A stretch of DNA of 64,000 nucleotides from Marivibrio sp040218065 (GTDB lineage: Bacteria > Pseudomonadota > Alphaproteobacteria > UBA8366 > Aestuariispiraceae): positions 124,001 through 188,000 of the forward strand of contig NZ_JAVJQE010000008.1 of NCBI RefSeq assembly GCF_040218065.1, given 5' to 3'. Position 1 is the first letter of the stretch. Every line of letters starts with the position of its first letter. The notes under the pieces are model-generated. The model ran no database searches and was not told where the DNA came from. It saw nothing but the letters and a program-made list of their open reading frames with translations. Shown one piece after another: positions 43,874 to 52,560 of the stretch. The position numbers and the translations under genes were made by a program.

Positions 43874-44149
43874 GGGAGCGGGGCCGCTCCCGCTCGCGCG
43901 CCCCTTATCCCAGACGAAAGCCCGGGTCCGTTCCTGCGCCCGCACCCCTATCACAAAACTTTCCTGAAATAGGCGATTGCGGCGGATTCAAGCCTGTGGC
44001 AGGCTAAATCTCGTGTTGCGGTTGGAGTTTTCCACAAGATATCGCGGCAAGCCCAAGATCGGCTCTTGAGTCGGCCGCGGTCGACGGGCAAGACTCCCAG
44101 CCGCGCCCGTTGGAGCAGGCGCCCGACGCCAGGCTGAGGAGGATCTCTT

Positions 44150-44653
44150 ATGACCGCGCTGCTGGTCGAAACCGCAACCTCCGCGCCCAATCCCCTCGAC
44201 GTTCTCGAAGCGATGTTCACCGCCAACGAATGGCCGTTCGAACGCTCCGACGAGGACGAGATGGTGGTCGAGACCACCGGGGGCTGGTGCGACTACCGCA
44301 TGTTCTTCGCCTGGCGCGAGGATCTGCACGCGCTCTATTTCACCTGCGGTTTCGATCTGAAGATCCCGCGGGACAAGCGAAAGGGCGTGACCGATCTGCT
44401 CGCCTTCATCAACGAGAAGATGTGGCTCGGCCATTTCGACCTGTGCTCCGAAGACGGGGCGCCGACCTTCCGGCACACGCTCCCGACGCGCGGGGTCAAG
44501 AGCTTTTCGGTCGAGCAGTTGGAAGATCTGATGGACATCGCGCTGGCCGAGTGCGAGCGCTTTTATCCGGCCTTCCAGTTCCTGCTCTGGGGCGGCCACA
44601 GCCCGGAGGAGGCGATCGCGGCCGCCCTTCTCGACTGCCGCGGCGAGGCCTGA
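44150..44653 (+). CDS. YbjN domain-containing protein
   Basis: A 167-residue protein of the YbjN/sensory transduction regulator family: LEAMFTANEWPFERSDEDEM, WCDYRMFFAWREDLHALYFTC and VEQLEDLMDIALAECERFYP. The fold resembles type III secretion chaperones; function is not established, though E. coli YbjN affects motility and stress. It lies directly upstream of proC, an order I associate with alphaproteobacteria. GAGGA precedes the ATG. The 276 bases upstream hold no gene; GCCTGTGGCAGGC there is a small hairpin. Confidence 0.9.
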   Translation: MTALLVETATSAPNPLDVLEAMFTANEWPFERSDEDEMVVETTGGWCDYRMFFAWREDLHALYFTCGFDLKIPRDKRKGVTDLLAFINEKMWLGHFDLCSEDGAPTFRHTLPTRGVKSFSVEQLEDLMDIALAECERFYPAFQFLLWGGHSPEEAIAAALLDCRGEA

Positions 44654-44661
44654 CAGCCGGC

Positions 44662-44690
44662 TTTAACCGCGCCGCCGACGCCTGTACCCT
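44662..44690 (+). promoter_or_regulatory. Possible promoter for proC
   Basis: TTTAAC (44662-44667), 17-base spacer, TACCCT (44685-44690), 42 bases before the proC ATG. Weak hexamers with ideal spacing. Confidence 0.3.
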
Positions 44691-44732
44691 CCCGGCCGAA
44701 GACGCTGCTTCGGTCTGAGGGAGAGTGACGCC

Positions 44733-45557
44733 ATGAGCGAGAAATTGACCCGTCCGCTGTTGTTGATCGGCTGCGGCAAGATGGGCGGGGCGATGTTGGA
44801 CGGCTGGCTGAAAAGCGGGGTCGCCGCCGCCGGCGTCCATATCGTCGATCCGACCGGCGCCGCGCCCTTTCAGGGCCGCGATCGCGTGACGATCCATGCC
44901 GGCGCCGACGATCTGCCGGACGACCTTGATCCCGAAGTCGTCGTGCTGGCGGTCAAGCCGCAGCAGATGGACGACGTGCTGGCCCCGCTCGCGCGGTTCG
45001 CAGGGCCTGAAACGCTGTTCGTCTCGGTCGCCGCCGGCAAGACGATCGGCTATTTCGAACGCATGCTCGGAGCCGAGGCGGCGATCGTGCGCGCCATGCC
45101 GAACACGCCGGCTGCGATCGGCCGCGGCATAACCGTCTGCTGTCCGAATGAAGTCTGCAGCGCCGGCCAGAAGGCGCTGGCGGAACGCCTGCTGAAAGCG
45201 GTCGGCGAAGCGGAGACGGTCGAGGACGAAGCGCTGATCGACGCGGTGACCGGACTGTCCGGCGGCGGCCCGGCCTACACGTTTCTGTTGATCGAATGCA
45301 TGGCGAAGGCCGGCGTCGAGGCGGGGCTGCCGGATGCGCTCGCCGCGAAGCTCGCGCTGCACACGGTCGCCGGCGCGGGCGAGCTTGCGATCCAGAGTGA
45401 CGAAGAGCCGGCGGAGCTGCGCCGCAACGTGACCTCGCCCAAGGGGACGACGGAGCAGGCGCTGAATGTGCTGATGCGCGAGCAGGACGGTCTCGGCCCG
45501 CTGATGACCGAAGCGATCGCCGCCGCGACGCGCCGATCGAAGGAGCTCGCGGGATAG
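44733..45557 (+). CDS. proC: Pyrroline-5-carboxylate reductase
   Basis: Last step of proline synthesis. The 274-residue protein has an N-terminal Rossmann loop (LIGCGKMGGAMLDGW), VRAMPNTPAAIG, and the C-terminal signature DAVTGLSGGGPAYTFLLIE with RRNVTSPKGTTEQAL. GAGGGAGAG precedes the ATG. It lies between ybjN and a TetR-type gene. Confidence 0.97.
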   Translation: MSEKLTRPLLLIGCGKMGGAMLDGWLKSGVAAAGVHIVDPTGAAPFQGRDRVTIHAGADDLPDDLDPEVVVLAVKPQQMDDVLAPLARFAGPETLFVSVAAGKTIGYFERMLGAEAAIVRAMPNTPAAIGRGITVCCPNEVCSAGQKALAERLLKAVGEAETVEDEALIDAVTGLSGGGPAYTFLLIECMAKAGVEAGLPDALAAKLALHTVAGAGELAIQSDEEPAELRRNVTSPKGTTEQALNVLMREQDGLGPLMTEAIAAATRRSKELAG

Positions 45558-45626
45558 CGCGCTTGTCCGGGGGCGCGTGGCGGCCCATCTCATAATCCCG
45601 GACAGGCAACGCTAGCGGAGAGAGGC

Positions 45627-46337
45627 ATGGCGCAGAACGCAAGGCCCGATCGCGATCAGATGCTCGATCGCGCCGTCGATGCGGCGCTCAGGCTGGCTGC
45701 GCGCGACGGTTGGGCGCGGGTTCGCCTGGAGGACGTCGCCGGCGAGGCGGAGATGTCGCTCGGCGCGTTGCGGCGGCTGACCCCGGACAAGACAGGCCTC
45801 ATCGTGCGCTTCATCGCCCAGGCGGACGCGGCCGTTCTATCCGAGGAGAGCGGCTTCCGGCCTGAAGACAGCGTGCGCGATCGGCTGTTTGATCTGTTGA
45901 TGCGCCGGTTCGACGAGTTGGACGCGCACAAGTCGGGCGTCGAAGCGGTCTTCCAGGACGTGCTGCGCGACCCGCTCGCTTTGATGGTCGTGGCGCCGGC
46001 CGGCGTACGCGCGCTCGGCTGGTATTTGGAGGCGGCGGGCGTCGGCGCGGACGGGCCGCTCGGCGCGCTCCGGGTCAAGGGGCTCGCCGCCGTCTGGCTG
46101 CACGCCCTGCGCGCCTGGTTCGAAGACGACAGCGAGGATCTGGCCAAAACCATGAAGGCGCTGGACCGGGCGTTGGGCCAGGCGGAAAGCGTCGCCGGCT
46201 GGCTGGAAGGACGCCGGCCGGACCCGCGCGGGGCCGACCCCGATCGACCGGGAGATCCGGAAGGCGAGGCGGACGCGGGGCCTGCGTCAGACCCGGGAAC
46301 GGATCCGTCCGACGAGGCCGCGCCGAGCGCTCGCTAA
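45627..46337 (+). CDS. TetR-fold transcriptional regulator
   Basis: A 236-residue protein. Residues 8-60 form a TetR helix-turn-helix (MLDRAVDAALRLAARDGWAR, LEDVAGEAEMSLGALRRL). The C-terminal ligand domain includes WLHALRAWFEDDSEDLAKTM, a segment that recalls COQ9-like proteins, themselves TetR-fold; I cannot decide between a regulator and a lipid-binding relative. A disordered Asp/Pro/Gly tail of about 40 residues follows. GGAGAGAGG precedes the ATG. Confidence 0.8.
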   Translation: MAQNARPDRDQMLDRAVDAALRLAARDGWARVRLEDVAGEAEMSLGALRRLTPDKTGLIVRFIAQADAAVLSEESGFRPEDSVRDRLFDLLMRRFDELDAHKSGVEAVFQDVLRDPLALMVVAPAGVRALGWYLEAAGVGADGPLGALRVKGLAAVWLHALRAWFEDDSEDLAKTMKALDRALGQAESVAGWLEGRRPDPRGADPDRPGDPEGEADAGPASDPGTDPSDEAAPSAR

Positions 46338-46352
46338 GGGGCTTCATTGTTG

Positions 46353-46427
46353 TGCAGTGCAGCAAATTTCCCTTGACGCTCGCGCGACGAAGGCCATATA
46401 GAAGGCGTGGATGCTGCAGTGCAGCAT
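46353..46427 (+). promoter_or_regulatory. Phasin promoter with two PhaR-like operators
   Basis: TTGACG (46373-46378), 18-base spacer, TATAGA (46397-46402). The 12-mer TGCAGTGCAGCA occurs upstream of the -35 (46353-46364) and again at 46415-46426, where it is part of the perfect palindrome ATGCTGCAGTGCAGCAT (46411-46427) near the expected start of transcription. CTGC/GCAG symmetry is that of PhaR repressor sites on phasin genes. The two copies are 62 bases apart, near six helical turns. Confidence 0.8.
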
Positions 46428-46573
46428 GAGAGCGCGACGGCGCATTGGGCGGTGAGGGAGCGTCGTCACCCCCGTGAGCGGACGCCGCAAAACCGTCACG
46501 GATTTGACCAGAGCTGCGGGTTAAACGTTGCAACGGCGACGAAGCCCGCCCGACGACCCAAGGGAGCGAAACC

Positions 46574-47077
46574 ATGGCCCAGCAAAAGTCGCAGACGAAT
46601 TATTTCGATCCGAAGAACAACCCCTTCTTGGACCCGAAGAACAATCCGTTCCTCGACCCGTCCAAGAACCCGTTCCTGAGCGCCGACGTCTCCAAGATGT
46701 TCGGCGGCTATCAGGCGCCGGAACTGAAGGATCTGATGGACAGCCAGCGCAAGAACTTCGAGGCGCTGGCCCAGGCCAACAAGACCGCGGTGGAGGGCTT
46801 CCAGGCCGTCTTCACCCGTCAGGGCGAAATCCTGAAGCAGATCATGGACGAGGCGAACGCGTCGCTGCAGGCGATGAACGCGTCGGGCAAGCCGGACGCC
46901 GCCGCCGCGCAGAACATCGACCAGATCAAGGACTCGCTCGAGCAGGCGGTCACCAACATGCGCGAGCTGTCGGAGATGGTTTCGAAGTCTCAGCAGGAGG
47001 CCTTCGACATCCTGAACGGCCGCATGACCGAGCAGCTGGACGAGATCAAGAAGCAGATGGACGCCGCCAAGAAGTAA
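46574..47077 (+). CDS. Phasin family protein
   Basis: Coats polyhydroxyalkanoate granules. The 167-residue protein has a phasin_2-type helical region (LMDSQRKNFEALAQANKTAV, ILKQIMDEANASLQAMN, MTEQLDEIKKQMDAAKK) after an unusual N-terminal repeat in which NPFL recurs three times within DPKNNPFLDP-like units (residues 12-35). The promoter carries PhaR-like operators and a strong terminator follows. The leader from promoter to ATG is about 165 bases with no clear gene. AAGGGAGCG precedes the ATG. Confidence 0.92.
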   Translation: MAQQKSQTNYFDPKNNPFLDPKNNPFLDPSKNPFLSADVSKMFGGYQAPELKDLMDSQRKNFEALAQANKTAVEGFQAVFTRQGEILKQIMDEANASLQAMNASGKPDAAAAQNIDQIKDSLEQAVTNMRELSEMVSKSQQEAFDILNGRMTEQLDEIKKQMDAAKK

Positions 47078-47103
47078 GCGCCGGCGACCTGTTGCATGCG
47101 AAG

Positions 47104-47137
47104 CCGCCCCGGCCCCTGGCCGGGGCGGTTTTATTTT
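47104..47137 (+). terminator. Rho-independent terminator of the phasin gene
   Basis: An 11-pair perfect stem CCGCCCCGGCC / GGCCGGGGCGG with a 3-base loop, followed by TTTTATTTT, 26 bases after the stop. Confidence 0.95.
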
Positions 47138-47207
47138 GCCCGGTGCGCCTGCGCTTGCTAAAGCCCGACCCCTGTTGGCGAACGACGCGACGGGGAGAGT
47201 GCGGATC

Positions 47208-47564
47208 ATGAGCGAGCAGGCGCCCGAGATCGGTTTCGACGAGTTCCTGAAGGTGGACGTGCGCGCAGGCACGGTGCTGCACGCCGAGCCCTATCCCGAG
47301 GCCCGAAAGCCGGCGATCAAGCTGTGGATCGATTTCGGCCCGGAGATCGGCGAGCGCAAGACGTCCGCCCAGATCGCCAAGCATTACGACCCCGCAACGC
47401 TGCCGGGTCGGCAGGTTCTGGCGGTGGTCAATTTCCCGGCCAAGCAGATCGGCAAATTCATGTCGGAATGCCTCGTCCTCGGGCTCGACGACGGCGAAGG
47501 CGACGCCGGGATCGTGCTGTTGCGCCCCGACCAGGCGGTCCCGAACGGCCAGCGGATGCACTAA
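47208..47564 (+). CDS. csaA: CsaA-like tRNA-binding domain protein
   Basis: A 118-residue OB-fold protein related to the C-terminus of bacterial methionyl-tRNA synthetase. Motifs are FLKVDVRAGTVLHAEPYPEA, KTSAQIAKHYDP and VVNFPAKQIGKFMSECLVLG. CsaA has been described as an export chaperone and binds tRNA in vitro. I start at 47208; GGGGAGAG lies upstream. Length matches the family. Confidence 0.93.
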   Translation: MSEQAPEIGFDEFLKVDVRAGTVLHAEPYPEARKPAIKLWIDFGPEIGERKTSAQIAKHYDPATLPGRQVLAVVNFPAKQIGKFMSECLVLGLDDGEGDAGIVLLRPDQAVPNGQRMH

Positions 47565-47677
47565 AGCGCGCGCCCGGGCGTTGACGGATCCGCGGTTGCG
47601 GCCGCGGACGCTTGCCGCGCCCCGCCGGTGCGCCTACCGTCTCTCGGCGCCGAGACGAGCGGAGAAGGACGGGTTTC

Positions 47678-48829
47678 ATGGCGATCCATTTCACCGAACA
47701 GGAACTGGCCGAGCGGCGCGCCGCGGCGTGCAAGGCGATGGCGGCCGACGGCCTCGACGGGCTGCTGATCTTCCGTCAGGAGTCGATGTACTACCTGACC
47801 GGCTACGACACCTTCGGGTTCGTCTATTTCCAGTGCCTCTATCTGGGCGCCGACGGAGAGATGTTCCTGATGACGCGCGCGCCCGACCTGCGTCAGGCGC
47901 AACATACCTCTGTGATCGACGACATTCACATCTGGGTCGATCGGGAAGGCGTCAATCCCGCGCGTGAATTGCGCGATCTGCTTCACCAGCGCCGGCTTTC
48001 CGGCAAGAAGCTGGGGGTGGAATGGGAGAGCTACGGCCTGACCGCCGCCAACGGCCGCAAGCTGGAGCACGCGCTGGACGGCTTCTGCGACCTGGTCGAC
48101 GCCTCCACGCTCGTCTCGCGTTTGCGCCTGGTGAAGAGCCCGGCGGAGCTGGACTATGTCCGCCGCGCCGCGGAACTCGCCGACGACGCCTATGATCGCG
48201 CCTATGAGCTGGCCGGCCCCGGCGCCGACGAGGGCGCGATCCTGGCCGCCATGCAAGGGGCGGTGTTCGAAGGGGGCGGCGACTACGCCGGCAACGAATT
48301 CATCATCGGCTCGGGCCGCGACGCGCTGTTGTGCCGCTACAAGGCCGGCCGGCGCAAGCTGGACGCCCAGGATCAGTTGACCCTGGAGTGGGCGGGGGTC
48401 TATCGCCACTACCACGCCGCGATGATGAACACCTTCCTGATCGGCGAGGCCTCGGACGAGCATAAGGCGCTGCACGCGGCGGCCGAGGAGGCGATCCTCG
48501 CCTGCGAGGCGATGCTGAAGCCCGGGTCGACCATGTCGGACGTCTTTCACGCCCACGCCCGCACTCTCGACGCCCACGGGCTGAAGGACCACCGCATGAA
48601 CGCGTGCGGCTACGCGATGGGGACCTGCTTCGCGCCGAACTGGATGGACTGGCCGATGTTCTATGACGGCAATCCGGTGGAGTTGAAGCCGGGCATGACC
48701 TTCTTCATCCACATCATCATCGCCAATTCCGACGCGGGCCGCGCGATGACGTTGGGGCGAAGTTCGATCGTCGGCGAAACCGGGCCGGAGGTTCTTTCCA
48801 AGCGCCCGCTCGACCTCGTCGTCCGGTAG
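47678..48829 (+). CDS. M24-family (creatinase/ectoine-hydrolase-like) protein lacking canonical metal ligands
   Basis: A 383-residue pita-bread-fold protein with creatinase N-domain (AMAADGLDGLLIFRQESMYY) and M24 domain. Compared with prolidase or aminopeptidase P, four of the five metal ligands are changed: the first Asp is Glu (LEWAG), the second is Ala (YRHYHAAMMNTF), the His is Tyr (CGYAMGT), and one Glu is His (FFIHII); the last Glu (VGETGPE) remains. Creatinase and ectoine hydrolase DoeA also lack metal and cleave C-N bonds. Substrate unknown; I start at 47678 after GGAGAAGGA. TTGCCG (47612) and TACCGT (47635) may be its promoter. Confidence 0.85.
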   Translation: MAIHFTEQELAERRAAACKAMAADGLDGLLIFRQESMYYLTGYDTFGFVYFQCLYLGADGEMFLMTRAPDLRQAQHTSVIDDIHIWVDREGVNPARELRDLLHQRRLSGKKLGVEWESYGLTAANGRKLEHALDGFCDLVDASTLVSRLRLVKSPAELDYVRRAAELADDAYDRAYELAGPGADEGAILAAMQGAVFEGGGDYAGNEFIIGSGRDALLCRYKAGRRKLDAQDQLTLEWAGVYRHYHAAMMNTFLIGEASDEHKALHAAAEEAILACEAMLKPGSTMSDVFHAHARTLDAHGLKDHRMNACGYAMGTCFAPNWMDWPMFYDGNPVELKPGMTFFIHIIIANSDAGRAMTLGRSSIVGETGPEVLSKRPLDLVVR

Positions 48830-48847
48830 GTCGGAAGGGCGCCCGCC

Positions 48848-48916
48848 ATGCCCTGGTTGATCCAGCTTTTCGTGATCTCGCTGTTGCTGATGATGGTGGG
48901 CTGCTTTGTATTTTAG
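48848..48916 (+). CDS. Possible 22-residue membrane peptide
   Basis: ATG 48848 opens MPWLIQLFVISLLLMMVGCF and ends at TAG 48914-48916, one predicted membrane helix with Trp near the N-terminus. GGAAGGGCG lies 10-18 bases upstream. Its end overlaps the TTG start of the lipoprotein by 11 bases. It could be translated to couple to the next gene, or be chance. Confidence 0.35.
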   Translation: MPWLIQLFVISLLLMMVGCFVF

Positions 48917-49772
48917 GGCGCTTGCGCTGCTGCTCGCGCTGCTGTCGGCCGTCGCCTGCGGCCCGGTGCCCAAACCGTTCGCGCAGCCGGCGCCGGTCAA
49001 GGCGGAGAACCCGTTGCTCGCCATGCCGGACAGCATCGGCGTCACGGTCGCCCCGCCGATCGACGGCCCGTCCGATCTGACCGGCCCGCTGGCCGAGCGC
49101 ACGGCCGAACGGTTGCGCTGGGCCGGCGTCCCGGCGAGCACGGGACCAGGGCTTAGCGGCGGCTATCTCCTGGAAGGGCGAACGCGACTGGAGGGCGGCC
49201 GGGCGATCGTCGCCTGGCGGCTGACCGATCCGTCGGGCGAAACGACGGCGGCGCCCGAGGTGAGCGCGCCCGCTAGGCGCGGCGAATACGAAGCGGGGGC
49301 GGACGCGTTGCTCGCCGCGCTGTCGAAGGTAAGCGCATCGGCGGTGGCGGAAGCTCTCGCCTCGCCCAGCGCGCGGGCCCTCGCGGACCCTGCAGCCGAC
49401 GCCGGCCCCGATCGCGCGGACGCGATTTTCGTTATGGGGGTGGAGGGGCCGGCGCCCGGCCCGGCGGAGGAGCTGAACAGGGCCCTCGCCGCGCTGCTTG
49501 AGGATCTGGGCGCGCCGCTGACCGGAGACGAAGGCGCGGCGACCCTGCTGATCCAGGGCGCCTACGCCGTCGCCCCGGGAGAGGGGGACGCCGAGGGCGT
49601 GCGGCTTAGCGTCGACTGGTGGCTCCTCGCCCCGGACGGGTCGGTGGTCGGCACGCTCTCGCAGGAAAACGCGGTTCCCGACGATCCCAGCCGCACAGGC
49701 TTCGGCCCGCTCGCCTACGACATCGCCTACCCGGTCGCCGACGCCGTCGCGCGCTCGCTGCAGGCGGAGTGA
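48906..49772 (+). CDS. Hypothetical lipoprotein
   Basis: A 288-residue protein of unknown family. The N-terminus ALALLLALLSAVACGPVP is a lipoprotein signal with the likely lipid-bearing Cys18. The only in-frame start after the upstream stop is TTG 48906. The mature part has two regions of mixed alpha/beta character (DLTGPLAERTAERLRWAGVP, EELNRALAALLEDLGAPLTG) that look like two repeats of one domain. No motif allows a function. It is upstream of the prs promoter. Confidence 0.75.
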   Translation: MYFRALALLLALLSAVACGPVPKPFAQPAPVKAENPLLAMPDSIGVTVAPPIDGPSDLTGPLAERTAERLRWAGVPASTGPGLSGGYLLEGRTRLEGGRAIVAWRLTDPSGETTAAPEVSAPARRGEYEAGADALLAALSKVSASAVAEALASPSARALADPAADAGPDRADAIFVMGVEGPAPGPAEELNRALAALLEDLGAPLTGDEGAATLLIQGAYAVAPGEGDAEGVRLSVDWWLLAPDGSVVGTLSQENAVPDDPSRTGFGPLAYDIAYPVADAVARSLQAE

Positions 49773-49794
49773 GTAGGACGGCCCCGACCGAGCG

Positions 49795-49823
49795 TTTACA
49801 CCCTCCGGCCCGCTTGCTATATC
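49795..49823 (+). promoter_or_regulatory. Sigma-70-type promoter for prs
   Basis: TTTACA (49795-49800), 17-base spacer, TATATC (49818-49823). The -35 matches five of six and the -10 four of six consensus bases. The leader to prs would be about 130 bases. Confidence 0.6.
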
Positions 49824-49960
49824 GGGCGCGCCTTGGGCGCAGCGGTTGGGGGAAGAGGGAGGCCGCCCGCGCGTCGAAGGCGTAGCCGGGCCGCGGAAGC
49901 CGCACGCCGCCCGGCGGCCCGTCTGGTCGCCCGTCTGGTCGCATTGGGGAAGCGCATCGC

Positions 49961-50896
<936 letters not shown>

Positions 50897-50923
50897 GTGT
50901 AAAAGACCGCCGCTTTCCGCATG

Positions 50924-50982
50924 ACGGCGCGGGCCTGACGCCGACGGCCGCTTCGAGGACGAGGCGGCCGCGCCGTTTTTTT
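50924..50982 (+). terminator. Rho-independent terminator of prs
   Basis: ACGGCGCGG (50924-50932) pairs with CCGCGCCGT, enclosing an inner CGGCCGC/GCGGCCG hairpin, and is followed by seven T (50976-50982). Confidence 0.85.
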
Positions 50983-51076
50983 GGGCGGGTTGCGCTCGCG
51001 GATCAAGTCCGGCGCCGACACCCCTGGAGGTCGGGCCGGGATCATGACGCCAAGCAGATGATAGGAGCGTTGGCAA

Positions 51077-51796
51077 ATGTCTGAGCAAGCTGTTCTTCCC
51101 GCCGTCGTGCGGGATCGGGCTGGCAAGGGGGCGGCTCGTGCGGTGCGTCGGGCGGGGATGGTTCCCTGCGTCGTCTACGGCGCCAGCAAAGACCCCCAGA
51201 TGATCTCCATCGAACCGCGCCACCTGATGCGCGAGCTGATGGCCGGTCATTTCTACAACACCGTCTACGACGTCGAGGTCGAGGGCGGCGCGAAGGAGCG
51301 GGTGCTGCCGCGCGACATGCAGCTGCACCCGATCACCGACCTGCCGCTGCATGTCGACTTCCTGCGCGTCAGCAAGTCGACCAAGATCACCGTCGCCGTG
51401 CCGGTCACCTTCCTCAACGAGGAGGAGAGCCCGGGGCTGGAGCAGGGCGGCACGCTGTCCGTCGTGCGCTACGAGGTCGAGGTCTACTGCGCCGCCGACG
51501 ACATTCCCGAGACGTTGGAGTGCGATCTCACCGGCCGCGAGATGGGCGATACGATCCATATCTCCGATCTGAAGATGCCGAAGGACGTGGTTTCCGCCAT
51601 CACCGACCGCGATCCGGTCGTCGCCAACATCGAGGCCCCGCGCTCCGAAGAGGCGATCGAGGAGATCGAGGCCGAGGACCAGGAGGCCGGCGAGGAGTAC
51701 GGCGCCGAGTCCGAGGAAGCGGCCGAAGAGGGCGCTGAGGGCGGCGAGTCCGAGGGCGACGGCGAGGGCGAGTCCGAGGACGAGTCCAAGGAGTAA
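51077..51796 (+). CDS. rplY: 50S ribosomal protein L25/Ctc
   Basis: Binds 5S rRNA. The 239-residue long (CTC/TL5) form has an L25 N-domain (RDRAGKGAARAVRRAGMVPCVVYG), a C-terminal TL5 domain (LPLHVDFLRVSKSTKITVAV, GMxDTIHISDLKMPKDV-like) and an acidic Glu/Ser/Gly tail of about 45 residues. TAGGAG precedes the ATG. It heads the rplY-pth-ychF unit. Confidence 0.96.
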   Translation: MSEQAVLPAVVRDRAGKGAARAVRRAGMVPCVVYGASKDPQMISIEPRHLMRELMAGHFYNTVYDVEVEGGAKERVLPRDMQLHPITDLPLHVDFLRVSKSTKITVAVPVTFLNEEESPGLEQGGTLSVVRYEVEVYCAADDIPETLECDLTGREMGDTIHISDLKMPKDVVSAITDRDPVVANIEAPRSEEAIEEIEAEDQEAGEEYGAESEEAAEEGAEGGESEGDGEGESEDESKE

Positions 51797-51823
51797 CCCT
51801 CCCGCGGAGAAGGAGCCGGTCCC

Positions 51824-52552
51824 ATGCGTCTCCTCGTCGGTCTCGGCAATCCGGGTCCGAAATACGAGGCCAACCGGCACAACATCGGATTCATGGCGGC
51901 GGACCTGCTGGTCCGCCGTTATGATTTCGGTCCGTGGCGCGCGCGCTTCCAGGCCCAGGTGGCGGAAGGGACGCTCGGCGGCGAGAAGGTTCTCGTCATG
52001 AAGCCGACGACCTTCATGAACGAGTCCGGCCGCGCGGTCGGCGAGGCCGTGCGCTTCTTCAGGTACGCGCCGGACGACGTGCTCGTGATTTATGACGAGC
52101 TCGACCTCGCGCTCGGCAAGCTGCGCGTCAAGCAGGACGGCGGCCACGGCGGGCATAACGGCTTGAAGTCGCTCGACTCGCATATCGGCAAGGCCTACTG
52201 GCGCCTGCGTCTGGGGATCGGCCATCCGGGCTCGAAGGAGCAGGTGATCGCTCACGTGCTGGGCGATTTCTCCAAGAGCGAGCGGCGGACCGTCGACCAA
52301 GTGCTGGAGGCGACGGTCCGCCACATGCCGCTGTTGGTCGAGGGCAACGCGCCCGACTTCATGTCGAAGGCCGCGCAGGACGTCGCCCCGCCGCGCGCCG
52401 ACGCGCCCGCAAAGCCGGCCGGAGGCGCCGACGCCCAGACGCCGTCCAAGGGCAAGTCGGCCGCCCAGCGTCTGCTGGAGGCGCAGGCGGACGACGCGCC
52501 CAAGAGCGGCGGGTTGGGCGGCGCGCTCAAGAACCTGTTCAAGAAGGATTAG
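51824..52552 (+). CDS. pth: Peptidyl-tRNA hydrolase
   Basis: Releases tRNA from peptidyl-tRNA. The 242-residue protein shows MRLLVGLGNPGPKYEANRHN with the catalytic His near residue 20, FMNESGRAVGEAVRFF, VIYDELDLALGKLRVK and GGHGGHNGLKSLDSHIG. About 50 residues beyond the usual end form a low-complexity tail. It lies 27 bases after rplY and 8 before ychF. Confidence 0.97.
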   Translation: MRLLVGLGNPGPKYEANRHNIGFMAADLLVRRYDFGPWRARFQAQVAEGTLGGEKVLVMKPTTFMNESGRAVGEAVRFFRYAPDDVLVIYDELDLALGKLRVKQDGGHGGHNGLKSLDSHIGKAYWRLRLGIGHPGSKEQVIAHVLGDFSKSERRTVDQVLEATVRHMPLLVEGNAPDFMSKAAQDVAPPRADAPAKPAGGADAQTPSKGKSAAQRLLEAQADDAPKSGGLGGALKNLFKKD

Positions 52553-52560
52553 AGGATCCG

